Shown here in pieces: positions 1 through 9,700 of a stretch of DNA of 51,104 nt. Numbering within the stretch: the first letter of the stretch is position 1; each line of letters begins with the position of its first letter. This DNA is from Astrocystis sublimbata (Eukaryota > Ascomycota > Sordariomycetes > Xylariales > Xylariaceae), in contig JAJNNY010000099.1 of assembly GCA_022453515.1 (NCBI GenBank), positions 35,001 through 86,104 on the forward strand. Reading direction: 5' to 3'. Position numbers and translations under genes: made by a program. The notes under the pieces were generated by a model. That model was not told the DNA's origin, did no database searches, and saw only the letters and a program-made list of their open reading frames with translations.

Positions 1-533
1 TCCTTGCCGAAGCGCGGTCCTCGGTCCCCGCAAGGGTATTATGCAGAGGGCTATAACACTCCCGAAGGAGCTACGTTCCCAGAGCCTTTATCCCCCTGCA
101 AGAACCGATGCTGGCCTGAACCTGGCGAAGTGCACCGGTGAGAACACCGGATGATCCGCCAGGAAAAGGTCTGGTCGCAAACGCTTCCCTTTCAACAATT
201 TCACGTGCTTTTTAACCCTCTTTTCAAAGTGCTTTTCATCTTTCGATCACTCTACTTGTGCGCTATCGGTCTCTGGCCAATATTTAGCTTTAGAAGAAAT
301 TTACCTCCCATTTAGAGCAGCATTCCCAAACTACTCGACTCGTCGAAGGAGCTTTACAGAGGCTTGGTGTCCAACCGTACGGGGCTCTCACCCTCTAAGG
401 CGTCCCGTTCCAGGGAACTCGGAAGGCACCGCGCCAAAAGCATCCTCTACAAATTACAACTCGGACCCGAGGGCCAGATTTCAAATTTGAGCTGTTGCCG
501 CTTCACTCGCCGTTACTAGGGCAATCCCTGTTG

Positions 534-565
<32 letters not shown>

Positions 566-600
566 GTTCAGCGGGTATTCCTACCTGATCCGAGGTCAAC
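1..600 (-). rRNA. 28S (LSU) rRNA, 5' D1/D2 part, runs off the window
   Basis: This is the reverse complement of the 5' end of the large-subunit rRNA. The ITS4 primer site (TCCTCCGCTTATTGATATGC) is readable at about 542-561. Upstream in sense lie the D1/D2 landmarks, including the GATTGCCCTAGTAACGGCGA stretch and the AGAGCCCCGTACGGTTGGAC stretch. The gene is cut by the left edge of the window, which suggests a contig end inside the rDNA array. I saw no obvious disabling change in this part. Confidence 0.97.
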
Positions 601-756
601 CTTTGGAAATTGGGGGGTTTTACGGCAGGGGGCCGGTCCAACTCACAGGCGAGATAGATATTACTACGTCTAGAGTGTGAACCGACTCCGCCACTAGATT
701 TGGGGAGCTACGTCGCCGTAGTCTCCCAACGCTAAGCAACAGGGGCTTAAGGGTTG
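601..756 (-). other. ITS2 spacer
   Basis: This lies between the 28S start and the 5.8S 3' end. In sense it contains GCCCCTGTTGCTTAGCGTTG and GGCGGAGTCGGTTCACACTC followed by TAGACGTAGTAA, a combination I associate with Xylariales. The taxonomic reading is from memory and not from a search. Confidence 0.9.
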
Positions 757-913
757 AAATGACGCTCGAACAGGCATGCCCACTAGAATACTAATGGGCG
801 CAATGTGCGTTCAAAGATTCGATGATTCACTGAATTCTGCAATTCACATTACTTATCGCATTTCGCTGCGTTCTTCATCGATGCCAGAACCAAGAGATCC
901 GTTGTTGAAAGTT
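757..913 (-). rRNA. 5.8S rRNA
   Basis: The sense strand starts AACTTTCAACAACGGATCTC and carries the universally conserved GATGAAGAACGCAGCGAAAT block and GAATCATCGAATCTTTGAAC. About 157 nt long and apparently intact. Confidence 0.97.
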
Positions 914-1056
914 TTAACTTATTTAGTTATCATGTTCAGAACTCAATAATAATCAGAGTTGGTTGGGCCGCCGGCAGGCTGAGCGCCCCGGATAGGGGCA
1001 CCTGCCGAGGCAACAAGAGGTATGTTCACATGGGTTTGGGAGTTATAGAACTCTTT
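914..1056 (-). other. ITS1 spacer
   Basis: This is the spacer between the 18S 3' end and the 5.8S 5' end. It holds the GC-rich GCCTCGGCAGG and GCCGGCGGCCC segments usual in Xylariales ITS1. The family reading is from memory. Confidence 0.9.
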
Positions 1057-1197
1057 AATGATCCCTCCGCTGGTTCACCAACGGAGACCTTGTTACGACT
1101 TTTACTTCCTCTAAATGACCGAGTTTGGATAACTTTCCGGCCCTGAGGTGTCGTTGCCGACTCCTCTGGGCCAGTCCGAAAGCCTCACTGAGCCATT

Positions 1198-1243
<46 letters not shown>

Positions 1244-1691
1244 ATCAACGCAAGTTGATGACTTACGCTTACTAGGAATTCCTCGTTGAAGAGCAATAAT
1301 TGCAATGCTCTATCCCCAGCACGACAGAGTTTAACAAGATTACCCAAGCATCTCTGCTAAGGAAGTACTCGCTGTCTCTGTCAGTGTAACGCGCGTGCGG
1401 CCCAGAACATCTAAGGGCATCACAGACCTGTTATTGCATCCAACTTCCACCCGCTTAAGCGGATAGTCCCTCTAAGAAGCCAGCGTACTGCCAAAGCAAT
1501 ACGGGCTATTTAGCAGGTAAATGTCTCGTTCGTTATCGCAATTAAGCAGACAAATCACTCTACCAACTAAGAACGGCCATGCACCACTACCTATAAAATC
1601 AAGAAAGAGCTTTCAATCTGTCAATCCTTATTGTGTCTGGACCTGGTGAGTTTCCCCGTGTTGAGTCAAATTAAGCCGTAGGCTCCCTGTT
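1057..1691 (-). rRNA. 18S (SSU) rRNA, 3' exon only
   Basis: In sense this runs from about GGCTTAATTTGACTCAACAC to the conserved 3' end GAACCAGCGGAGGGATCATTA. Only the last roughly 635 nt of the gene are present. Upstream, in sense, the rRNA gives way to a group I intron core at a position matching the commonly used S943 site. Several places differ from the fungal 18S consensus I remember, for example GTTATCC, AACGACACCTC and GTAACGCGCG. The copy may therefore be divergent or decaying, but I could not align it. The rest of 18S is absent from the window. Confidence 0.9.
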
Positions 1692-1960
1692 ATAGGAGGT
1701 GCCGTAGACTCCCTTTTCAGGGTGCCGATGGACTTTATCTTAAGCAGGCGGCGAGCCTACCCATCCCCGTCAAGTCTCTGAACCTTCACCACCCGGCTGG
1801 GCTGCGGTGCTTGGCTGCAGATCGTCCATTGTTACATCACCAACGTTTTTACCATCCCCGAGGCCGTTAACCTGGTGCTGCACCTCGTCTTTCGACGGGC
1901 CGCGGTAGTTGATGCTTTAGGAGTTTCCTGCAATTTGGGGGTGTCGCCAGCGTGGGCTGA
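1692..1960 (-). ncRNA. Group I intron (IC1-like), 3' part, inserted in 18S
   Basis: The sense strand shows the ordered core of a group IC1 ribozyme. There is a P-type element AAATTGCAGGAAACTCCTAA (about 1916-1935), then GATCTGCAGCCAAGC (R/P6 side), then TTCAGAGACTTGACGGGGAT (P7/P3 side) and TTAAGATAAAGTCC (P7 3' side). The intron ends a few bases before the 18S sequence GCCTACGGCTTAA. The P1/P2 region and the upstream 18S exon are not found. Instead the sequence passes into an ankyrin-like ORF whose last codons are intron core. Such introns excise from pre-rRNA by self-splicing, but this truncated copy could not be expected to. Boundaries are good to about 10-15 nt. Confidence 0.82.
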
Positions 1961-3062
1961 CTAGCTGTTTGGGCAGCCACCTAATCCTTTCGGACCAGCT
2001 TTCCGGAGCAGAGACTGCGGCAGTCGTGTTAACTCCTGGTGGTACGGCTAACGGCCCTACCCCAACGGCGGCGAGCCGCTCAAGAACATCGTTTGGCCAA
2101 AGACCACTCGGAACTCGGTCCATGTCCGCCGAGAATTCGGGCAATGGGTTAGCCAGATCGTTAACAAGACGCTCGATAACGAGGTCGACGCTCTCCTGAG
2201 CTCTTCCGAACGGGTCTAGAATCCCCTCAAACCAGCCATTCCCCTTGTTGAATACCAAACGAGCTAAGCCCTCATAATCCAAATAGGGTGCCCCTCTCAC
2301 CCTGGCGAGGTCCAATACTTGCCATCTTAACTCAACTTTGACTTGCGTTGCGTCGGCCCCTAATGTTAGAAACTCCGCAGCTTCGAAATAGTTCCGTGAA
2401 CACAGAGCAAAGTCGAGTGGGGTATATCCCGGAAGCCGTAACCCCCCCAGCGTGGGAGGGTCAGTGTGGTCCTCTTCCATGGGCTGGTTAAGAACGTGAA
2501 TACCACCCCCCCTACGTAGCTGGGTTTGCAGGATTAGGGTTGCCGTGTCTAGATCCCTTCTGTCTATGGCCACTCGCCACGCTACACCTCCTAGAGCATC
2601 GCGTTGCACGTTATTTATGAGGAAGTTTCGTGAATTGCGGCTTTGTAAGCCCCCGGCAATGGCGTGGGCGAGAAGTAGCTTTTGGCCTGAAATACACTTT
2701 CGTTGGAACAACTCCATATACAAGGTCCTAGTCATTGCGTAATTTCTATCGTCCATGGCACAGCTAGTAACTTGCTCAGTTGTGCAATTTAGACGCGCTG
2801 GCGTAGGGTTGTCGCATTGCCAGCGAAGGCCAGCTATCATATTGAGATAGTTAGGGACTTGATGTGCCAAAAGAGCTACGCTTTCAAAGTGGTCATCGCT
2901 GTTTATGTCCCCTCCATGGTCCAGCATGAACTGGAGACTGAGGGGCATGCTTTTAATACCGAGTGCAATAAATCGGAGTAGATTATCCCGCCCGTCACGG
3001 AACTCGTAATATTCGCGATCTGGATATGCGGTTGCCTCAAATTCTTCGAGAAGTGAGAGCAT
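1917..3062 (-). CDS. Ankyrin-like hypothetical protein, 3' end fused to rDNA intron
   Basis: A single 381-residue ORF with no need for introns. The middle contains an ankyrin-repeat-like segment (GYTPLDFALCSRNYFEAAEF followed by LTLGAD) and a second weaker repeat (WRVAIDRRDLDTATLILQ). No catalytic motif is visible, and function is unknown beyond probable protein binding. The start ATG at 3062 is the first in the ORF, and an upstream exon cannot be excluded. The oddity is the C-terminus: about the last 12-15 codons (around RWRHPQIAGNS) are translated group I intron core, so the natural C-terminus has been lost or the ORF has been fused to the rDNA fragment. The ORF may be a truncated member of a larger ankyrin family. 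Confidence 0.6.
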   Translation of the reverse strand: MLSLLEEFEATAYPDREYYEFRDGRDNLLRFIALGIKSMPLSLQFMLDHGGDINSDDHFESVALLAHQVPNYLNMIAGLRWQCDNPTPARLNCTTEQVTSCAMDDRNYAMTRTLYMELFQRKCISGQKLLLAHAIAGGLQSRNSRNFLINNVQRDALGGVAWRVAIDRRDLDTATLILQTQLRRGGGIHVLNQPMEEDHTDPPTLGGLRLPGYTPLDFALCSRNYFEAAEFLTLGADATQVKVELRWQVLDLARVRGAPYLDYEGLARLVFNKGNGWFEGILDPFGRAQESVDLVIERLVNDLANPLPEFSADMDRVPSGLWPNDVLERLAAVGVGPLAVPPGVNTTAAVSAPESWSERIRWLPKQLVSPRWRHPQIAGNS

Positions 3063-3200
3063 GACTCAGTCTAGACCCGCCCTCACTATCCCATTAACTA
3101 GATCTGTTATTTGTAGATATTCGTCAAGGGCGGCGTGATTAGTGATAGGTACTAGCTTTATAACCGCACTACAACCGCTGGAGTCAGTAATTGCATTTTA

Positions 3201-3287
3201 TTGCTCATGAAACAGTGCTTTACCGGTGTCTCGGGAGCATAGATACCTATTGGGGCAATTTATGTTCCCGAGACATGCCAGAAGGGG
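3201..3287 (+). repeat. 85-bp dispersed repeat, copy A, with internal inverted repeat
   Basis: Runs from TTGCTCATGAAAC to GCCAGAAGGGG. It shares most positions with copy B at 3709-3793. Inside are inverted arms, TGTCTCGGGAGCATA and TATGTTCCCGAGACA, separated by about 20 nt and so able to form a hairpin. Between the copies (3288-3708) there is no convincing gene. Two short inverted repeats occur there: CACTAA/TTAGTG near 3451-3463 and GCCGAAG/CTTCGGC at 3479-3509. Confidence 0.75.
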
Positions 3288-3708
3288 AAATAAATGACTC
3301 CAGGAGTTGCTTACTCGGTGGTTTTGACGAATTTGTCCGCTTTGTCGAGCCCCAACTGCTGACTCTGGTGGCTAAGGTTTATGAGGCCCTTGACACCTGT
3401 CGTAAAGGCTGTTACTTCCAGGTTGATTGACCTATCTCGCCATTAAGAATCACTAAGTTAGTGATAATCATAAACTATGCCGAAGTGACGGGTCTTTCTA
3501 AGCTTCGGCAACTATCCGAAATCTTGAACTCGAACTTATCAAACATGTGGTAGCGCGACCGGAAGCCTTAGCCGATGACAGGGAGGTAGTGCATTCGCAA
3601 TTTGCAAAAGAAGCTCGCTAGGAAGATCCTCGAGACCAGTGTGGCGGGGATTGATATTCACTTAACTTTCGGTTAGTATTTGCCTTCTAGTGTGAAGAAC
3701 TTCCAAGG

Positions 3709-3793
3709 TTGCTTATGAAACCGGGGGTTATAGGTCACTCGGGGGCATAGATACCTGGTTTAATTTATGCCTCCGAGAGTTGCCAGAAAGAGG
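3709..3793 (+). repeat. 85-bp dispersed repeat, copy B, with internal inverted repeat
   Basis: Runs from TTGCTTATGAAACC to GCCAGAAAGAGG, in the same orientation as copy A 508 bp away. The hairpin arms are CTCGGGGGCATA and TATGCCTCCGAG. Several arm differences from copy A keep the pairing (GGGAGCATA with TATGTTCCC, against GGGGGCATA with TATGCCTCC allowing one mismatch). It ends directly in a G14 tract. It could be a small non-autonomous element, but terminal repeats and target-site duplications were not resolved. Confidence 0.75.
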
Positions 3794-3805
3794 GGGGGGG
3801 GGGGG
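3792..3805 (+). repeat. Homopolymer (G)14
   Basis: Fourteen consecutive G residues at the edge of repeat copy B. The exact length is prone to sequencing error. Confidence 0.9.
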
Positions 3806-3830
3806 CAGATGAGTAGGAAATGATACGTAC

Positions 3831-4122
3831 TTCTTTCGGCCAGAGATCTCACTAACCCGATGGATGCAGGAGTGCTAAAGATGTCTCTTGCATTACCAAT
3901 TGGACGGGCCATCTTTGCTAAAGCCACGGCGGATTTAACAGCGATTGTATCATAGTCTACTTCGTCTATAGTAGCAATTGACGATGCATCGGAGGCTTGA
4001 GACGTAATAGAATGGGCTGGTGAAGTCTCGCCTTTTCCGAGCTTCATGATTCTAGGTTTCTTGTTGACGTCCCTCGCGCCAGCGGGAGTTGCGTCTAACT
4101 GTCTCTTTGACTTTGGAGCCAT
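3831..4122 (-). pseudogene. Unidentified gene, 5' exon only (truncated)
   Basis: An ATG at 4122 opens a roughly 97-residue basic, serine-rich reading frame. It has a likely nuclear-localisation stretch (PKSKRQLDATPAG, then KKPRIMKLGKG) and continues to LVRSLAERS. It ends at a strong donor, GTACGT, at 3830. No matching downstream exon can be found: repeat copy B and the G14 tract follow within 25-120 bp. I read this as the first exon of a gene whose remainder is lost or disrupted. I do not recognise the family. A different ATG at 4137 would add five residues. Confidence 0.4.
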
Positions 4123-5028
4123 GGCGTCTAGTCGCAATGCTATGTTTGTGGGGTGTCCGGGTTAAGGCTTTCGATGTGGTTGCAAAAGTTGCTGAAGAGT
4201 GAAGGTGATGAAACGAAACACGAGATCGCGCCGTCTTATTAAATATCCGTTAACATTTTATGCGAGCTTGGTCGATATGTTCAATGGGACCACCACCTTT
4301 GTAACAATGAGTATTGTATCCCAAGGACAATTAATACCAATTAGTGGGTTTTTAATTGTCTACTTATAATTGTGGCCGAACAATTAGGCTCTTTTGTTGA
4401 CAGGAGAGGGAGAATGCGCGCACTTGGATGTCGAGCTTATTGAAATGATCATTGTTGTATGTTGATCAGTGTGTGCATCGTATGCTTAGACTAGATGCTA
4501 GTCAAAATCGTTCAATGCAGCATTATCCTACAGCGCATTTCCAACAAAGGCCGGGATCTAGGAGACTGCTTGCTCATGACATCGCCGACAACAACGCTCA
4601 CAGCCAGTCCCTTGTTCATAGAAAATTTCATATACCTAGATTAGAATCGTAATACGCCGACGCTTAACACATGCGTGCAACATGTCGGAGTTGTATGAGG
4701 GAATTTTTTTATTTTTGTCTTCCAGGTTTTCTCCTTACTCCATGAGATACGAGAGAAAGAAAAGTTGCAGAGACTGATATACGAATCGACTGCACTGCAA
4801 GCACTAGCGTCCAAGCCCTACATGGGAACCAGTTGTAGTACCAAGTGCGCCTTTTCTCACTCCTCAGTCGATTGGATAAGGGTTGCATGTGCCGTGCATT
4901 CACATTCTCCAAACCAAACCCATTGCAGCAGACCCTCCGAAACAGATATCAAGGGCTTTTTTTTTATCCTTCGACCCAGACGATGGCACAAGCTTGTCCG
5001 TCTCATGTAGAGCCACCCATGCTGGCAT
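4123..5028. other. Gene-free AT-rich stretch
   Basis: Mostly AT-rich DNA (for example around 4220-4460) with short overlapping ORFs on both strands. None of them has codon structure, splice sites or recognisable protein features. The right end is probably the 3' untranslated region of the Argonaute gene. Confidence 0.5.
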
Positions 5029-8000
5029 TTACAGGTAATACATCGTATCCTTCAGGTTATCGTGCACCCTGTCAAGCGACCTCGTCATCTCGCTCGTTGA
5101 GCCGGACGTCACCGACATTGTGTCAGATCTGTCGAAAATCTCCGAGTTGATGGTTCTATGACAGGTGCAGAGAATGTCTGCGTAGTAGGCTGGAGGACAG
5201 ATGCTGACAGCCTTGGTTGCTCGTCCGAATAGATGACAAAGTTCATATGTTAGGGCGATGAGTTCATTGGCGGCATTGGTAGCCTTCTTCGCCGCCGACG
5301 TCCGAAAGACCTCGTCAATTAAGACGGTATAATGCGCTGGCCGGGAGGTTCCTGGAAAGGTGTTACTTAGTGAGTGATGATAGTGTTAGCCTGGGAATAT
5401 TCTTAATACCTTGAAGCCCTTTATGGGCGGTCAGATAGAAGTCCCAGATCGGGGCTTGGGTCACACCACGATCCACGACTGTGCCGTTCTTGATATTTCG
5501 AGAAGACCTGAGCATGTGTTCCGTCTTGGTGGGATAAAATCGAGTTTGATGTCGCTTGACAGAAACAATGAGTGAGATTCTGGCTTTCTGGTTGGCCGGG
5601 TACACTGCCTCGCAAGCCTTTCTGATCGACGGTAGCTCCTTCTCCAGAACCGTGCTGTATTGACCTTCAGATACACCGTCTCGGAAGATGATGACGTTTT
5701 CTGGAAGTCGACCGCTGTGTTTGCGATAAAGTTGAAGCCGCTCAACAAATCGATCTTTGAGGGTTGTCTCGTCCAACATTTCAACCCTGGAACCTTGCGC
5801 CCAAGCCGTTCCCGGCCACTGACCCAGATCATTGTCAACACTGGCGACAATGCCAGCTATACTAGGAATATCCTTCGGATTGCCGGCAAGATTAGTTGGG
5901 TGTGTCACGTCGTAGCCCACAATCATAGTAGGTTGCTGCTTTAGAATGGTGACACCGCCGTCCAGTCTATGGTTGACACCACCCATCTTGAGATTGATCT
6001 TTAGGCCCAGGTTGGCGAATATCTGCAAATTGTTCTTGATCAAATTCGATTTTAGAACAGCTTGGCTATGGAACCCGAATTCAGTGTGGCAAAGTTTCTT
6101 GGCCTCATTGTAGAATTCTGTGTCCGTTTTCTTCCCTGGCAGCACGATGAACACAAACTGAGGTTTCTGCTTGCTCATCGCCTGGAAGGTGTCTCTTATA
6201 GCTTTGGCGGGTGAGCGAAAGTCGACCGTAACCTGTGGGTTGCCTGGCAAGGGTGCGTTTGCTAATTCGATACCCTGCTGCTGCAAGAAAGGTACCCAGT
6301 TTTTCATGCCGGCCAAGATTTCATCGTGATCATAATGCGGCTGTCGACTTCCATCAATTGATATCCAGAACCATCTCTCGATTTTCTGGCCAGGCTTTAC
6401 AACACGGACTTTCTCCATGTTCCATTCACCTTCTCTGACGCTGATAAGCTTTGGATCTTTCGATTTAAGGTCTTTGTAAACGATCGTCGGTGACGATAGT
6501 TCGCGACCTTGCACCGTAAGGAGATTCTTGTCCACTTGGATACCAAACGACTTGAGGGATTCGGCGATGTCAAGACCAAGAACTTGACGCCCATAGACTG
6601 ATATAGACGTGGCATTGGCGACTGGCGAGCGGCAGGCAAACTTGATCATATCTCGGGTCTCGTTCGGAGTCGTCTTCCTCCGCACAGATTGACCATCTAT
6701 GACCTCGACGAATTCGGCGGGCATATAGACTGGTTTGACTTTCGTGCCAATGTTGACAACTGGAAAGTTGGGGTTTACATTATACCCATATCCTGAGAAG
6801 CGTTAACAATGCGACTGTTCGGAGTGAAGGCTGCTTACTCTTCTTATAGTAATCTGCGACAGAGCAGTGCGAATTCTCTTGAAGGCCAGCAGGCGCAGGT
6901 GCCCGCACATAAAACTTAACATCTCCGGCTCTGGCTCCAAGCGATGGCACTATCGGTGGCGTTTGTCCCTTCTGCCTGCTACCATCAGTACGGTCTGCCA
7001 AGCCACAAATAGTCTTCTGGTAGAAATGAGCGTTCTGTGACTTGTCATCATTCAAGACCTTGCACCGAGCCCTCAGTTTAGAAAGGACCTTGTGCAAGGT
7101 ATAGTAGTCCGGGCTACGATCTCTTTTCACAAAGTTCGAAGCTATCTCTGATACAAGACCTTTCGGGTGAAAGACACCATGAGAAACGTTGGCATTCAAG
7201 ATGAGTCGTCCTGTTGCCAATCGAGCGCTCTGGAAATAGCCACGGATGATCCTGTTATGCTCGGGTTCGCCTAATGATTGCTGCTCACTCGCCAATTCTA
7301 GAGGGAAGTATCGGCTGCGCCCAAGTGCGGAGGCGGCTGGATTTGTCCGGGCGTAGTGTCCCGTGATGATGCTGATGGCGTCAATCGCATCTGCGAATTT
7401 GGGAAACGATGAATCTTCCGACGGATCGCTCATGGTTCGCAGATAGGCGAGTAAGCCAGGTATGTCGATTGTAACCGGCCCTGTAAACTTCACCTCATAT
7501 ACGTCATCTTTGCCCTCATCAACGTAGGAAACTGCAATGACCTGATCTTCGGGGAGCGCAAGTGGCTCGGATGTCACCACCTTGTCTTTAAACTCGGTAG
7601 CGAAAGGGATGGTCTTCACCTTCATCACTTCTTCAAGTGCTGACTGTATGATGCTGTGGAGTTTACGCCCCTTTGGAGTGGGCTTGTTGTCCATATGTCC
7701 CTTACCCTTTTGCTGCGTAGGGTATTTGTTTTTCCTTTCTACCTCGAGACTGTACTTCAGCAGAGCGTTTTTGGCAATTACATTGAGCTTGAAGTAATTA
7801 GCCCAGAGTAAGACCTCGGCGCCCTTGTCGGCAAAGGCTGGTCTGAGAGGGAAGCCAGTCTCCTTGGAGGGTTCAGCAGCGGATATTTGAACTCGTGCCA
7901 TCTTTTCGGTCAGCGAAGCAGGGCCTGGGCTTTTGATAAGGCTGTTCTCGAGTTTTGTGATCTTGGGATCTGGAGGTGGGATATTTCCACGGCTAAGATG

Positions 8001-8338
8001 ACCATTAGTAGTAGTCACAGCTGTAGGGTGCTTTTAGATCAGACGAACTTGTAAATTTCATCCTCGCCTGCAAATCTTTCAGGCCTACCACCGCCACGAA
8101 ACGGCCCTCCGCGACCACGTCCTTGGTCAAAGCCGCCGCCGCCACGGCCGCCTCCACGACCACGACCCGAGTCATAATTGCCCCGCCCTCGGCCGCGTCC
8201 TCTGGGAGCATCGTGTTGGCCCTGATAACCTGAAAAGGTGGCGCCTCTTCCTTGACCTTGATTGTCCGAGTCGCCTCGACCACGGCCACGGCCACGGCCG
8301 CGTTGTCCCCCACGACCTCCTCTTGGGTTGTCAGCCAT
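5029..8338 (-). CDS. qde-2: Argonaute (QDE-2-like) with RGG-rich N-terminus
   Basis: Core protein of RNA interference: it binds small guide RNAs and cleaves or silences target RNA. Exons are 8338-8049, 7992-6839, 6792-5410 and 5351-5029, with introns of 56, 46 and 58 nt. The joined frame gives 1049 residues. Residues 1-95 are almost entirely G/R/RGG repeats, a common RNA- and partner-binding tail. ArgoN and linker follow, then PAZ (about 400-530), then MID and PIWI (about 650-1030). PIWI carries GYDVTHP (Asp776), a likely glutamate finger in GSRVEML (Glu819), IIFRDGVSEGQ (Asp853) and PPAYYAD (Asp1001). The catalytic set therefore reads D-E-D-D, with Asp where animal AGO2 has His, a variant accepted in the family. 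The RPAHY motif and complete C-terminus are present, so it looks functional. The start was chosen for the first ATG in frame with the RGG tail; an in-frame ATG at 8383 is possible. Confidence 0.95.
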
Positions 8339-9170
8339 GTTGGTGATGGTTGGCGATGGGGAAGGCAACGTTTTGTTCTTCAACTACGCAAGCCAGCCCA
8401 AATGATCATAAACACGGATTGGCCAATTGAACGCAAGTTGGTCAGTCCCACGAGGAGATTCTGAGATTGAGGATGGAGAATGCTGCAGTTGAAGGCGAAG
8501 GCTGAACGCTAAGTGAACTATGTTATATGCCAGCAATATCAGACTGAATTGACACTGGCGGAAGAGGATTGGTGCGAGCTATACAACAAACGGCTCGTGC
8601 GCAATCAATTGCACATGCCAGCTCGTTTGATGGCTGCCTAAAAGTGTTTGTTAGCAACAGAAGACAAACGAATGACAGGCACCGGTTGCCATGCAAATCT
8701 CATTGACTGTTTGGTGCTTTTGGCAAAGGACCGAAGGTGTGCCACAGGTCTTGACTCCCAACAAGATGTGCCGAGATTCTTTGGGGTGGCTGCCGACCGC
8801 GACTCGGGAATTATGAGTCAACGCAAACGAGCTCTTGTGCAACAACCTGTCTGCCTGCACTGCTCAGTAACAGAGCACAGGAAGATGGTGGGGGGAGGGC
8901 AGGGCCGAATTGTGATGAGGCGTCATCAGCATGCGCCTGTTTGCCGGCGCTACTGGTATGCAATGGCAACCTTTAGGAAGGGAGTGGAAACAATTCCTTA
9001 TCGTGAGTACATTCGAGGTTGTGTGAAGTGAGCCAGAGGACGGGAATGCAATGATCACTATTTTCTGGGAACGAAGGCCCAAGGACAAAGGTTCAGCTCA
9101 GCTACCTAGACCTCACAGTTGACAACGGAATGCAGTCAGAGACCCGGGATATTGATTGGTTGCATCCAGC

Positions 9171-9236
9171 CCTAGGTACTTAGGTAAGTACCTCTCTTTA
9201 CAGGCGAGACAGGTAGGTACATGTAGGTATGTACCC
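9171..9236. repeat. TAGGTA/TACCTA-rich patch
   Basis: Repeated CTAGGTAC, TAGGTAAGTACC, AGGTAGGTACATGTAGGTATG words within 66 bp. Similar patches lie at 9654-9700, 12521-12550, 20611-20678 and 40288-40343, always between genes. Confidence 0.7.
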
Positions 9237-9653
9237 ACTGTAAATTAGGTGGGCACTCCAGCCACTTCACCTATGCATTCTGCTGTCTCCATCCCACGAC
9301 TACCTAAGCAAGATGTTCTCTTCCAAGTTGTGTTCGTTCTATTTGGCTTACAATTGCTTACCTTTCAGATGCATTCATTGAATTCAGGATAAACAACCAA
9401 ATCTTATTTACCTCCATAAGAGCATATTCAAAGAGCATGGATGCTAAGCACCTGAGACAAGACAACGAACACCTGCCGAGCTGCTAAGATCAGGTATTAT
9501 GTATATAGATTGTGTGGGCTTAGATCCCCCACTTTACCTAGGTAGGTTAAATAACTCTTTCTTGACCTTTCGCGGACCGGTCCTGATTACGAGTATGCCG
9601 ATATAATATACCTTGGTTGAACAGAGTACGGGGTAACCAACATCAAATCTACC

Positions 9654-9700
9654 TCTATGTACCTACCTACATCCATAATGCCTAAGTAGGTAGGTACGTA
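9654..9700. repeat. TAGGTA/TACCTA-rich patch
   Basis: TATGTACCTACCTAC followed about 15 bp later by CCTAAGTAGGTAGGTACG, giving an imperfect inverted arrangement of the same word. Confidence 0.7.

Noticed and set aside
8648..9031. 127-codon plus-strand ORF upstream of Argonaute
   Set aside because: No domain, signal or splice evidence, and composition like random intergenic DNA.
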